A stretch of DNA of 64,000 nt. Source: JABWCQ01 sp964587105. Its GTDB lineage: Bacteria > Electryoneota > RPQS01. Both the position numbers and the translations under genes were made by a program. The notes below the pieces were generated by a model. That model saw only the letters and a program-made list of their open reading frames with translations. It searched no databases and was not told the DNA's origin. Location: positions 124,001 to 188,000 of the forward strand of contig CAZPKG010000001.1 of assembly GCA_964587105.1 (NCBI GenBank), read 5' to 3'. Each line of letters begins with the position of its first letter. The first letter of the stretch is position 1. Positions 8,200-17,700 of the stretch are shown one piece after another.

Positions 8200-10119
8200 A
8201 TGGAGCGGCGCGTTATTTTGGTCTTGATGATTGTTTGTTCAGTATTTACGAGTGCATTTGCGAAAAATGCCAAAGATCGTTTGGTTGGGCCGGCGGCAAC
8301 GACAGGTTTTGAATCGGTTTCTGCGGCAAGTGTGCAGAGGTTGCCGGGAAGTCCTCTGGATACAGAGGGCGGTACCGAAAACTCAACTTATGCTGTTGTT
8401 GGTACAACTTGGTATGACTACCAAACCAACGGCACGAACGGCAAGCAGATTGCAGTTGATCCGACTGGAAAAGTACATGTGGCTTGGACGAATGGAGAGC
8501 AAGATGGCTCGGCCGAACGTCATGTTTATTACAACGTGTGGGATCCTGAGCTTGGAAGCTTCATGTTTAATGGCGGTGTGCGCGTGGATGCCGGATCGCG
8601 CGCGGGATTTGCCAACATTGCGGCGGCTGCGAACGGATTTGGTTTCCCGGCATTTCACGAGGTAGCGATTTCGCTGCCGCATGCGACGGCATCAATTGAC
8701 TTCTTGCCTACCAGCGGTGCGTTTACGGGGTTCGAGGTTCCTTATCCGGCAGGCGAACCGCAGATTATCTGGCCACACATTGATATGGATATCAACGGCA
8801 AGATTCACATGGTCGCGACGGAGAGTGGCGGGGCTTCAGCAGACTATTATGCGCGCGGAGTGCCGCAGTATGACGGCGGATTTGGTTTGGAAATTGTCTG
8901 GGAGCAAGGTTTTGATACCCCGTTTGTCGATGCGACATTTATCACGATGGATGTGGCGTGCTCACGCTCGAGTGAAAAGGTTGCCGTGGCGTGGATTGCC
9001 GATCCGGTTGGTGACCATGATAGCGAGAACATTTGGATGAAAGTCTCGGACGACGGCGGCGAGTCGTGGGGCGATGACATTCCTGTTACAAACATTCCGC
9101 CGATTGATACCATGTGCGTGATTAACGGCGGCGATTGGATTACCTGCAATGCGGATACGTTCCGTCCGTGGGTGGATTTGTCGATTATCTTGGATGATCA
9201 AGACAACGTACACATTGCTTATACGGCGCAGGCGTCGTTCTATTTTGATGAAACGGGTGCTGCGAATCCGGCCGGTTACGTCTATGCGACGTTGTGGCAC
9301 TGGGGCGAAGATCGTAGAGAATTTAGCTTGATTAATCAGGCTTATTTTGCTAACGACTCCGTCGCACTCGGCGTGAATAATTTGATGTGTCATCGTCCCA
9401 GTTTGGCGATTGATACGACAACGGACTATCTGTATTGCTCGTTCCAGCAGTTTGACCAGCACGCTTACAGCGACGCGGGCTATCCGATGGGTGAATTTTA
9501 TATGACGGTTTCGACGGATAACGGACAGACGTGGGCGGTTGCTACAAATGTGAGCAACACGCCGGGTGAGCCGAATCAGGTCACAGGCGAAGACCCGAGT
9601 GAACGCGATATTACTACTGCGAAGTATGTGACCGACGGTATCATTCACACGATGTACCAGCACGATTACGCGGCAGGCAGCGCGGTGGCGTCGAGCGGTC
9701 CGGAAGGTCCGACGAGTTTGAACGAGATGATTTACATGCAGATTCCGGTTGGTGATATTCCGACGGAGCCGCGGCAGGAAATCTGGGCGTTCCGTGCGGA
9801 CTCGACCGGTTTCCCGCAGATTGAATTGGCCGAAGAGCGTGCTGAATTGCCTGCGGGTTTCATGCTGCATCAGAACTATCCGAATCCGTTTAATCCGACG
9901 ACGAACATTCAGTTTGATTTGGCGAAGGCCGCGAATGTCAGATTGACTGTGTTTGACGTGACGGGTCGTGAAGTTGCGACTTTGATCAATAATGAAACTC
10001 TGGGCGCCGGAGTTCACACGGTGAATTTTGACGGGACAGGATTTTCCAGCGGCGTCTATTTTACGAAGCTTGAGATGGGCGGAACTTCTATGACGCGGAA
10101 AGTGGTTTTGTTGAAATAG
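8200..10119 (+). CDS. Secreted BNR/sialidase-like propeller protein with C-terminal sorting domain
   Basis: 639 residues. The start is ATG 8200: it has a strong ribosome-binding site and opens a signal peptide (MERRVILVLMIVCSVFTSAFA); longer in-frame starts fall inside the promoter. The body carries recurring blocks such as IAVDPTGKVHVAWT, VSDDGGESWG and VSTDNGQTWA, whose S-x-D-x-G-x-x-W Asp-boxes are typical of BNR/sialidase-type beta-propellers. No catalytic sialidase residues could be assigned, so it may be a binding or structural protein. Residues ~556-639 (NYPNPFNPTTNIQF ... DVTGREVATL ... SGVYF ... KVVLLK) form the T9SS type A-like sorting domain. It is a paralog of the next gene, with shared blocks along the full length (STWYD, PAIDT, CNADTFRP, SERDIT). 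Confidence 0.88.
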   Translation: MERRVILVLMIVCSVFTSAFAKNAKDRLVGPAATTGFESVSAASVQRLPGSPLDTEGGTENSTYAVVGTTWYDYQTNGTNGKQIAVDPTGKVHVAWTNGEQDGSAERHVYYNVWDPELGSFMFNGGVRVDAGSRAGFANIAAAANGFGFPAFHEVAISLPHATASIDFLPTSGAFTGFEVPYPAGEPQIIWPHIDMDINGKIHMVATESGGASADYYARGVPQYDGGFGLEIVWEQGFDTPFVDATFITMDVACSRSSEKVAVAWIADPVGDHDSENIWMKVSDDGGESWGDDIPVTNIPPIDTMCVINGGDWITCNADTFRPWVDLSIILDDQDNVHIAYTAQASFYFDETGAANPAGYVYATLWHWGEDRREFSLINQAYFANDSVALGVNNLMCHRPSLAIDTTTDYLYCSFQQFDQHAYSDAGYPMGEFYMTVSTDNGQTWAVATNVSNTPGEPNQVTGEDPSERDITTAKYVTDGIIHTMYQHDYAAGSAVASSGPEGPTSLNEMIYMQIPVGDIPTEPRQEIWAFRADSTGFPQIELAEERAELPAGFMLHQNYPNPFNPTTNIQFDLAKAANVRLTVFDVTGREVATLINNETLGAGVHTVNFDGTGFSSGVYFTKLEMGGTSMTRKVVLLK

Positions 10120-10124
10120 TTTTA

Positions 10125-10155
10125 GGCGGTCAGGGGCACCCGCAGCGGGTGCCGC
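10125..10155. repeat. Palindromic element after the first propeller gene
   Basis: GGCACCCG (10135-10142) pairs with CGGGTGCC (10146-10153) around a 3-nt loop, embedded in GC-rich sequence 15 nt after the stop codon. It has no T-tract and is followed by a separate terminator. It resembles an extragenic palindrome; no second copy is seen here. Confidence 0.4.
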
Positions 10156-10179
10156 CGCGAAATCTGTAGATTTGTCACA

Positions 10180-10208
10180 CAAGCACCTCCGGATAACGGA
10201 GGTGCTTG
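10180..10208 (+). terminator. Hairpin terminator overlapping the next promoter
   Basis: A 12-bp perfect stem (10180-10191 with 10197-10208), 5-nt loop, then ACTTTT. The last 3 bases of the stem are the first 3 of the -35 box TTGACT of the following gene. Confidence 0.75.
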
Positions 10209-10234
10209 ACTTTTGTGGAGTTTCGGTCTAAATT
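10206..10234 (+). promoter_or_regulatory. Sigma-70-type promoter of the second propeller-like protein
   Basis: TTGACT, 17 bp, TAAATT. The spacer (core GGAGTTTCGGTC) is almost the same as at 8128-8144. Transcript start expected near 10241. Confidence 0.75.
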
Positions 10235-10242
10235 CAGAGCAT

Positions 10243-10276
10243 GGGTCCCGCGTTCATTTTTCACTGGAGGTGTCCC
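10243..10276 (+). promoter_or_regulatory. Conserved leader motif GGGTCCC ... GGAGGTG, second copy
   Basis: GGGTCCC at 10243-10249, 16 nt, GGAGGTG (10266-10272), TCCC, then GTG. It shows that the GTG at 10277, not the ATG at 10241, is the start. Confidence 0.55.
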
Positions 10277-12082
10277 GTGAAGCGCGTGGTTTTATTCAGT
10301 TTAGTTTTTGGGTTGGTTTCGGTTGTCTTTGCCCAAGAGGGCGGCACGCCGGGTTCGGTGTGGATGTATGTGGGGAGTACGTGGTATGACGCTCAAGCTT
10401 CTATAACTCCCGCGCGAGCAATCGCAGTGGCTCCTGATGGTGAGGTACACTTTGTTTGGACCAAAGGGAGTCAAGATTTGGCATTTCGACAGGCGTTCTA
10501 CAATTGTTGGAATACAGAAGCTGGCACGCTGTTAAGCCCTGAAGGTATTCGGATCAGCGCTGGCCGAACCGGTTTTCCTTCAGTTGCGTCCGGCCAGTTT
10601 GGCCACGCACTCGCGGCTTACCACGACAATGGAGGTTCACAAGTCGAAATCAAGCCAGCGATTGAATTCCTCCCTTGCAGTGGAGCGTTCACTCTGAATC
10701 TTGATTTCCCAGAGCCTCCGGTTAATACATACTTCCCGAAATCGGATGTTGATCGTTTAGGTGCATTTCATGTAGCAGGAACTTTAGAGGACAATACCGC
10801 GATCAGCGTGTTTCACGCCCGTGGAATTCCTGCGTATGAAGACGGCACAGGCTACGGAATTGACTGGGAACACACGACGACTTTACAGTCAGTTGATTAC
10901 GTATATAATACAGTCAATATCGCGTGCTCGCCTGTGTCCGATCGTGTCGCGATAGCATGGATAGTTGATCCGCCCGCAGCAAACGACGCGGAGAACATCT
11001 TGTTGTCTTACTCAGAGGATGGCGGTTGGAATTGGAACCCGCCTATATCGGTTACCGGAATTCCTGCGATTGACACGAACTGTGTTGTTGAAGGCGGCAA
11101 TTGGCGTGTGTGCAACGCAGACACGTTCCGACCTTTTCGAGACTTGTCTATGATCTTTGACTACGATGATTTTCTGCATATTGCGTTTACTACAAGAGGA
11201 TGGTACTATTTCGACGAAAATGGCGACCCGAATTCAACGGTTAATACTAACGGCTCTATATGGCACTGGAGTGAAGAGGGCTTCTTCAGCCTGATAGCTT
11301 ATGCATCTTCGGAACATGACTCCACGAGATTTTTAGGCGACGATAATTTGATGTGTCAACGTCCGTGTTTGGCACTTGACACCTTGAACTTTGGTCTTCA
11401 TGATCCTCAATTAATTTGCTCGTTCCAGCAATTTGACAGCTTGGCTTATAGTAGTGGCGGATACGCAATCGGAGAGTATTTTGTCTCCGGCTCATATGAT
11501 AGGGGGAGAAATTGGGCGATTCCTACAAATGTGAGTAATACTCCGGGAGAAATGAATGATCCCGAGGGACAGAATCCAAGCGAGCGGGATATTACGATTG
11601 CGAAGCTTGCTTATGACAATTCTATCCACGCCTTGTATTTGCACGATTATGTTGCGGGTTCGACCGGTTGGGATCAGACGCCTGCTCACTTGTGCTCACT
11701 CGTTTACATGCGAACGCCTATTGAAGATATCGATATGTCCCGTCTGCAGGAGAACATCCCGTTTCGAGCGGACTCGACTGGGTTCCCCACTGCCAGTGAC
11801 CAAATTTCTCCCCTGAAAATCTCTTTTGAATTGCATCCTAATTACCCCAATCCGTTTAATCCGAGCACAACGATTCAGTTTGATTTGGCGAAGGCGGGGG
11901 ATGTGAAATTGATGGTGTTTGATGTGTTGGGGAAGGAAGTGGCGACGCTTGTAAACGGGAGAATGGGTGCGGGAGCGCGTTCGGCCCAGTTTGACGGTGA
12001 GAAGTTTGCGAGCGGAGTTTATTTTGCGCGGTTGTCGGTGGGGAAATTGGCGATGACGCGGAAGATGGTGCTCTTGAAATAG
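10277..12082 (+). CDS. Secreted propeller-like protein with C-terminal sorting domain (paralog of 8200-10119)
   Basis: 601 residues from a GTG start chosen by its ribosome-binding site and by the signal peptide it opens (MKRVVLFSLVFGLVSVVFAQ). The order of blocks matches the previous gene: STWYD, IAVAPDGEVHFVWT, SEDGGWNWN, IPAIDTNCV, CNADTFRPFRDLSMIFD, SFQQFDSLAY, NPSERDIT. Residues ~519-601 form the sorting domain (NYPNPFNPSTTIQF ... DVLGKEVATL ... SGVYF ... KMVLLK). The first five or so Asp-box repeats are more degenerate than in the paralog. The pair arose by tandem duplication that included promoter and leader; the proteins have since diverged strongly. Function unknown; export to the surface or medium is inferred. 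Confidence 0.87.
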   Translation: MKRVVLFSLVFGLVSVVFAQEGGTPGSVWMYVGSTWYDAQASITPARAIAVAPDGEVHFVWTKGSQDLAFRQAFYNCWNTEAGTLLSPEGIRISAGRTGFPSVASGQFGHALAAYHDNGGSQVEIKPAIEFLPCSGAFTLNLDFPEPPVNTYFPKSDVDRLGAFHVAGTLEDNTAISVFHARGIPAYEDGTGYGIDWEHTTTLQSVDYVYNTVNIACSPVSDRVAIAWIVDPPAANDAENILLSYSEDGGWNWNPPISVTGIPAIDTNCVVEGGNWRVCNADTFRPFRDLSMIFDYDDFLHIAFTTRGWYYFDENGDPNSTVNTNGSIWHWSEEGFFSLIAYASSEHDSTRFLGDDNLMCQRPCLALDTLNFGLHDPQLICSFQQFDSLAYSSGGYAIGEYFVSGSYDRGRNWAIPTNVSNTPGEMNDPEGQNPSERDITIAKLAYDNSIHALYLHDYVAGSTGWDQTPAHLCSLVYMRTPIEDIDMSRLQENIPFRADSTGFPTASDQISPLKISFELHPNYPNPFNPSTTIQFDLAKAGDVKLMVFDVLGKEVATLVNGRMGAGARSAQFDGEKFASGVYFARLSVGKLAMTRKMVLLK

Positions 12083-12107
12083 GAAATTTGAAAAATAGGA
12101 AATAGTC

Positions 12108-12148
12108 AGATTCCGGCGGGGAACCGCTTCGCTTAATCCCCGCTCGGC
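12108..12148 (-). repeat. 41-nt REP-like palindrome, copy 3
   Basis: It lies 25 nt after the stop of the second propeller gene. Read on the - strand it starts GCCGAGCGGGGATTAAGC and ends CCGGAATCT, and differs from the copy at 47635-47675 at one base of 41. The CGGGGA/TCCCCG arms form a hairpin. In both places the element has the same orientation relative to the gene whose stop it follows. Confidence 0.8.
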
Positions 12149-12173
12149 GAGTAGAGTTGTCGAGTTGCTGAAC

Positions 12174-12215
12174 ATTTTACCCCCCTTAATCCCCCCAGAA
12201 GACTGGGGGGAAATC
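12174..12215. repeat. C-tract hairpin repeat, copy 1
   Basis: TTTTACCCCCCTT flank, then CCCCCCAG (12191-12198), AAGA loop, CTGGGGGG (12203-12210) and GAAAT-like flank. A related element with the same flanks is at 13428-13466. Its downstream arm provides the purine-rich stretch just before the hisC start. Confidence 0.6.
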
Positions 12216-12223
12216 ATACTAAT

Positions 12224-13318
12224 ATGACACTTGTACCACCTTACATTGAATCATTAATTCCATACAAGCCGGGGAAGTCGGCTGAGCAGATTCGTGAGCA
12301 GTATGGGCTCAGCAAGATTATTAAGCTTGCTTCCAATGAAAATCCGATCGGGTCTTCTCCGAAGGGAATTGAAGCCGCGAAGAACTCGTATCACGATATT
12401 CAGCTTTATCCTGACGGCGGATTGATGCTGCGAAACAAGCTTGCGAAACTTTATGAAGTCAAGCTTGACAACGTGGTCGTGGGAAACGGATCAGAATCCA
12501 TTTTGGCCAACATCGTGCGCACGTTCATGGACGACGATGAAGAGGTCTTGACCGTCGCCGGAACGTTTATCGGCATCTATGTCGCGGCATGGTCGCGCGG
12601 TGTAAAACTGGTGACGCTGCCGCTGAAGGATTTCGCCTTTGATCTTGAGGCAATTGCCGACGCGATCAACCCGAAGACGAAGATTATCTATCTTTCGAAT
12701 CCGAATAATCCGACGGGGACTTACTTCAAGAAGCATGAGTTTGAAAAATTCATGAAGCGTGTGCCGTCGCGGACTTTGGTGATATTGGACGAAGCCTATT
12801 GCGAATATGCGGAAGATTTCGACGACTATCCCGATTCGATGACATACCGGCTTGACAATGTGATAACGCTCAGAACGTTTTCCAAGGCCTATGGCTTAGC
12901 CGCCGTGCGAATCGGATACGGATTTGCGCATGAGGATTTGTGCCGCAATGTTTTGAAAGTCAAGCTGCCGTTCGAGCCGTCGAGCATTGCGCAAGCCGCC
13001 GGTGCGGGCGCTCTTGATGACACGGAGTTTTTGAAGCTCACGCAGGACACAAATCGTGCGGGCCGCATGGAAATGCCCAAGCTTTATGACGAACTCGGAC
13101 TAAAATACATTCCGACAGCGGCGAATTTCTTTATGTTACCGTTTGAAACTGAAGAGGAAGCGCTGAAGTTTTCGGAGGAGCTTGAACGGCGCGGAGTTAT
13201 TGTCAGGCCTTTGCGCGGGTTCATGCTGCCGCATTGTGTGCGGATAACGATCGGCACGAAAGAGCAGAATGAGATGCTGTCGGGCGCGCTTCGCGAGATT
13301 TGTTTGAAGAAGGTTTGA
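12224..13318 (+). CDS. hisC: Histidinol-phosphate aminotransferase-type PLP enzyme
   Basis: 364 residues, normal for HisC (fold type I, class II aminotransferase). Signature parts are ASNENPIGSSP near residue 37, YPDG, the SNPNNPTGTY loop, DEAYCEYAEDF, and the Schiff-base lysine K221 in TFSKAYGLAAVRIGYG. HisC enzymes convert imidazole-acetol phosphate to histidinol phosphate, and close homologs act on phenylalanine, tyrosine or prephenate. There is no his gene nearby, and the complete shikimate operon sits 20 kb away, so a role in aromatic amino acid transamination is equally possible. ATG 12224 is preceded by a GGGGGAAA stretch that belongs to the C-tract hairpin. Confidence 0.88.
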   Translation: MTLVPPYIESLIPYKPGKSAEQIREQYGLSKIIKLASNENPIGSSPKGIEAAKNSYHDIQLYPDGGLMLRNKLAKLYEVKLDNVVVGNGSESILANIVRTFMDDDEEVLTVAGTFIGIYVAAWSRGVKLVTLPLKDFAFDLEAIADAINPKTKIIYLSNPNNPTGTYFKKHEFEKFMKRVPSRTLVILDEAYCEYAEDFDDYPDSMTYRLDNVITLRTFSKAYGLAAVRIGYGFAHEDLCRNVLKVKLPFEPSSIAQAAGAGALDDTEFLKLTQDTNRAGRMEMPKLYDELGLKYIPTAANFFMLPFETEEEALKFSEELERRGVIVRPLRGFMLPHCVRITIGTKEQNEMLSGALREICLKKV

Positions 13319-13358
13319 GGGCTTGTAAAGCCCTTCTTGCGCTGACGTGTGAGATCAT

Positions 13359-13387
13359 AAAAAAGCCCGCTTGTGCGGGCTTTTTTT
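13359..13387 (+). terminator. Rho-independent terminator of hisC
   Basis: AGCCCGC (13364-13370) pairs with GCGGGCT (13375-13381), flanked by A6 and T7, so it could work in both directions for the convergent genes. Confidence 0.9.
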
Positions 13388-13427
13388 GTGCTGTTGTTTT
13401 TTTGAGTTAGTCAGAGAGTCTTGGGAG

Positions 13428-13466
13428 TTTGACCCCCCTTTGTTCCTCCGGTGGACCGGGGGAAAT
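13428..13466. repeat. C-tract hairpin repeat, copy 2
   Basis: TTTGACCCCCCTT flank, then arms around CCTCCGGT and ACCGGGGG and a GAAAT flank. The flanks match copy 1 at 12174-12215 while the arms differ but still pair (with one T-G wobble). It ends 5 nt from the stop codon of the leftward gene. Confidence 0.5.
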
Positions 13467-13470
13467 GGAA

Positions 13471-14487
13471 TCAGAATCCGACGACTTCGGTGATGTATAT
13501 TTCGCCTTCGTGCGTGAAAGCGACTTTGGAGCCGTTGCTGTTCAGGGCGGGTTCGTCCGGCCAGAAGTCGTTGAGGCCGAGGACCGAACGGGACTGGGCG
13601 AGGGCGATGTCATAGACGAGGAGTTCGGCGAACCTGACCTCCGGTTTGTCGCGGATGATAACCACCCGGTTGCCGTCTCCAGACCAGCCGGGCCAACGGC
13701 CTTTGCCGAGGCTAATTACTGCTCCCGTTGAGATCTGGATGAGCCGAACTTGCCGCTCTGACGCTGTTTTGGCTACCGCCGCAACCCATTGGCCGTTGGG
13801 CGAAATCTCAAATCCTTCGATGATTTCGTCAGCGGGAGAAGCGTACTGCAACGTCTGAGTCGAGTCGGATATGCTCAGCTTGCCGTCAAGCAAATTGACG
13901 ATTTTCGACCACGGCTGTCCATTCACTGAGATCAGCGGTTGGTCAAGAGCTAACCTGTAAAACAGTTTATTTTCAATGCGATAGGGACCGAGGACTTTGG
14001 CATCGTTGGTCGTTAGCATCTTTGGGTCGTGGGAGTAGAACGAGCTTGAGAAGATGCGCTCGGGGTGGGTGCTGATGGCACCCACGATCGTGCGGAAGGC
14101 CAGCCTGTCCTCTCCGGGGACGAAGGCGAATCGGTGGCCGACTCCGTCAAGATTAGAGACCCGGTACAAAGATTGCTTCGCCTTTACTTCGTTAAGCTCA
14201 AGGACATAGAGTTCGTTCATGTCCACTGTGGTGTAGGCAAGGAAGCGATTGTCCGGGCTCCAGAGGGGGGCGGAGAGGCCGCGACCGACCAAGTCGGCGG
14301 CCTTTCGTGGCTCGGAGTATGTAAGGTTAGTAAAAACAACAATCGCTCCAAGTGCGAGGAGGAGGATGCGCTGCGGATTCGCAACAAAGCTCCGGGTGGC
14401 TTGCGCGAAAACTCGCAAGGCTTGAGCGAGGTTGTCAACAATTGATTTTCGTTGCACTTGCGGGGAGAAAAGGGTTGACTGCTTCAC
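13471..14487 (-). CDS. Membrane-anchored TolB/PD40-like beta-propeller protein
   Basis: 338 residues from a GTG start. A single membrane segment (RILLLALGAIVVFTNLTYS, residues ~40-58) follows a 39-residue cytoplasmic leader, so the rest probably faces the periplasm. The body has repeated blades of the PD40 type: APLWSPDNRFLAYTT, GFEISPNGQWVAAVA, PGWSGDGNRVVIIRD, EPALNSNGSKVAFTHEG. These blades commonly bind protein partners; no enzyme motif is visible. The ribosome-binding site is weak, and an in-frame start further in would lose the membrane segment, so GTG 14487 is kept. It is convergent with hisC and divergent from the giant FN3 gene, whose -35/-10 boxes overlap its first codons. Confidence 0.75.
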   Translation of the reverse strand: MKQSTLFSPQVQRKSIVDNLAQALRVFAQATRSFVANPQRILLLALGAIVVFTNLTYSEPRKAADLVGRGLSAPLWSPDNRFLAYTTVDMNELYVLELNEVKAKQSLYRVSNLDGVGHRFAFVPGEDRLAFRTIVGAISTHPERIFSSSFYSHDPKMLTTNDAKVLGPYRIENKLFYRLALDQPLISVNGQPWSKIVNLLDGKLSISDSTQTLQYASPADEIIEGFEISPNGQWVAAVAKTASERQVRLIQISTGAVISLGKGRWPGWSGDGNRVVIIRDKPEVRFAELLVYDIALAQSRSVLGLNDFWPDEPALNSNGSKVAFTHEGEIYITEVVGF

Positions 14488-14503
14488 GAGAAATGGTTAT
14501 CTT
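14475..14503 (+). promoter_or_regulatory. Sigma-70-type promoter candidate for the giant FN3 gene
   Basis: TTGACT, 17 bp, TATCTT. It lies inside the 5' end of the divergent propeller gene and would give a ~260-nt leader before 14773. Confidence 0.45.
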
Positions 14504-14674
14504 TCTAAGCCCTGCATGGATTCACTTCTGTGCCGGGGGCTTTTGCTTTTGGCTAAATCAATAGAAGATAAACACCTGAACGAGGATTTGCAAGACATGG
14601 CGCGGAAAATAGTTTGCTCCGTCCCGTGGACAGCAAAACTGCCTGTCCTGAGGGCTTTTTGCCTCCCCCATTTT

Positions 14675-14713
14675 GGACTGCAACACAGTCCCGATTCCTA
14701 TACCGCTGGGACT
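14675..14713 (+). promoter_or_regulatory. Alternative hairpins in the leader of the giant FN3 gene
   Basis: The segment CAGTCCC (14686-14692) can pair with GGACTG (14675-14680) or with GGGACT (14708-14713), so the two hairpins exclude each other. No T-tract follows. Whether it is functional is unknown. Confidence 0.3.
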
Positions 14714-14772
14714 CTGAATGAGTTCCGCGCGTGTCCATCCCGTGATTTGTTACTTGTTGTGGAGGTTATACG

Positions 14773-17700
14773 ATGAAGTTTAAGACATTGCTTTTCGCCG
14801 GTTGCATTCTGCTCGTCTCGGGGTTGGCAAATGCGCAGTTCAATGCGACACTTTACGATTTCAATGGCGAATTGACCGATGCGTGCACAGGTGGTACACC
14901 CTACCCAGATAATGCCGTCACGATCGAAATCTTCTGGGATGACAATGCGAGCGGCCCGGATCCAACGGACGAACAGCCTGTGGTTGGCGACGGGTTTGCT
15001 GAATGCAATTTCAATAGCTTCTTGATCAACGGCGAACAGTTCGGATTACCGGGGACTTTCTACACGGACCCGTTGTTCACAATCTCAACTGTAACTCCTC
15101 AGCCGTCGCTGTATTGGCTACGCATATGTGACAATGCGAATGGGATTATGTGGATCAGCGACACCGTACGTATCTTGAACGGCCTGAATGACTACGATTT
15201 TGGTGGACTGTTCACATGCCATGATTCAACTTGTGGCGGCTGTACGAATCCAACTACAGTATTGGGATTCCAGGCGACGGATGTATCATGCTCACAAGTC
15301 TCGATGACTTGGAACGCTTATCCTGCAGATCAAGATGTTGATTCGCTTTTCATCTATCGAACCAACGATCAGACATTGGTGACAAGACTGGCTCGGACGG
15401 CAACAAGTTTCAACTACACAAATGCGCCGGATGGGACTTTCAATTACTACATTAAGGCACGCAAGATTTGTGCGGCTCCGGCCGATACGTCTTTCTCAAC
15501 AGCGGCATCCGACTTCGGAACTCGCGTTGCTGCGGCCATTCCACCTGCGGACACATCGTTCACGGCATTTCCGCATCCTACGCAGTGTGGTGCGGTTATT
15601 TTGCAATGGCGTGTGCCAACAAGTTTGGCAACAATTGATTCATTCAGTGTGTTCTTGAATGGAGTTCTGTACGACAGAACAGGCCCGGGACTTCCGAACC
15701 AGCAGCAGCGTGACACCGTTTTTACGGGGCTATCCGGAGTCCAAAACTACACGGTATCTGGCTGGAGTGAAGAGTGTGGTAATGGTGTTCAGACGATTGC
15801 CCGCCAAGCTACTGCGGCACAACCTCCTGCGCAAGTGACGGGATTGACAGCTTCGACGGGGCTGTGTTCAGTCAACTTAGCGTGGACAGCAGTGCCGGGG
15901 GCGACGAGCTATATTGTGCGCCGTAACGGTTCTCAGATCGGAACTCCTGTGACGAATAGCTTCTCGGATGCGACGGCAACTGTAAATACGGTTTTTGCCT
16001 ACACCGTTTCGGCAGTTAACACGTCGTTCCCGGCGGCCTGTCAGGAAGGTGCACAATCAACTTCGGCGAACGGATCGAGAATAGGTACGCCACTCGCGCC
16101 AACAAGTGTGGTGGCCAGTGACTCGACGTTCTGTACGCATGTGGCTATCAGTTGGACGGACAATAGCTCTGATGAATCGGGCTTTGTGGTTCGTCGCGAC
16201 GGCGCGACCATTGTTACAACAGCAGCTGGTGTAACATCGTTCAATGATTCGTTGGCCACTGCAGGGAATCACAACTATGACGTAGCCGCGACCAATACGT
16301 GCGGAACCAGTACATTCGCAACTGTGAATGTGGGTTCAAAGAAGGCGGTGCCAACAACACCGACTGGACTTCTGGCGACCGACAATCTGCCGACCCATGT
16401 TCGCGTCACTTGGAATGCGATTATTCGTGAAACCAATATGCGAGTGTTGCGTAACGGCGTTTTACTGGCCACAATTCCTGCAGACTCTGTCGGATACAAC
16501 GACTTGACGGCGGTGGCAGGCCAGGTCTATGCCTACTCAGTTCTGGGTTTCAATGAATGTGGCGACGGTGCTGTGTCTAACGTTGATTCTGGACGCGTGT
16601 TGGCTTCACTGAACGCCCCAACGAACATTCTTGCTACAGATAACCTTTGTGATCGCGTTACCGTGACCTGGACGGATAACAACTCCGCTCCGCAGGAAAC
16701 GAGTCATTCGATCTTGCGCGACGGAGTGATTGTTGGGAACGTCGGTGCGAACATTACGACATTTGACGACTTCACGGGTACGCCGGGCGTTGTCTATGCT
16801 TATAACGTTCAGGCCGAAGGTACGGGCGGCCCGGCCATTGGAGTTACGCCGGATAACGGAAAGCGCCGGGCGGCGCCTGCGGCTCCGGTGATTGCGGCGG
16901 ACTCGGTGGATTGTGAAACCGTCTATGTGAGCTTTACACGCGCCGCGGATTCGGACTCGACGATCTTCTTCCTTGACGGCGTTCAATCGGTACATTCCAC
17001 TTCGGCATCCGGCGCGCTTTCAATTGCCTTGAATGATGACGCTGTGCATGTTCTGACAGCTCAAAGCGCGAATGCCTGTGGTCGTGGAACGGCGACAACT
17101 GGAATCAATGTGCAACGTGATCAAACACCGACCGGCATTTTGAATCTTGCCGGAACGAGCACAGATTGTAATACGATTCAGGTGACGTGGACTTCGCCAG
17201 TTGATGCTACGAGCTTTGACATGTACATGGATGGCGTTCCACAGGGCAACGTTGCTGCTACTGTACCCCAGCCAGTAACATTGATTTCCGGAAATGGTCC
17301 CGCAACGCGCCAGATCTACTTCATTTCGCGAAATGCTTGTGGAGTTGGTGATACAAGTAACGTGATCAACGTTAGTGTTCAACAAGCTCCGACCGCACCA
17401 ACAAACGTCGCTGCGTCTGACACCTCGTGTGCATTGGTTTACGTGACGTGGACAGCGTCCAGCGGCGACGTGGATGGCTATACTGTTCTTGAAGGTGCAA
17501 ACGTTGTGGGTTCAACTGGACCGGGAGTGACTACATTCTCTTATGATCCGGGCAACAGCGATGTTCATCAATACACGGTGTTCGCGTTCAGCACGACCTG
17601 CGGCAACTCTGCGTCTGCCGGACCTGATGCGGGTAACAAGGTTGCGCAGCCGGGCGTTCCGACTAACTTGACGTTTGCGAATAACAGCTGTGACAGCATT

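Noticed and set aside
8962..10182. Open frame of 406 codons on the - strand
   Set aside because: It lies opposite the propeller protein gene; the composition is Arg-rich and no motif is found.
10241..10276. ATG at 10241 as the start of the second propeller gene
   Set aside because: It falls at the expected transcript start and gives an atypical leader before the signal peptide; GTG 10277 has GGAGGTG at the same spacing as the paralog.
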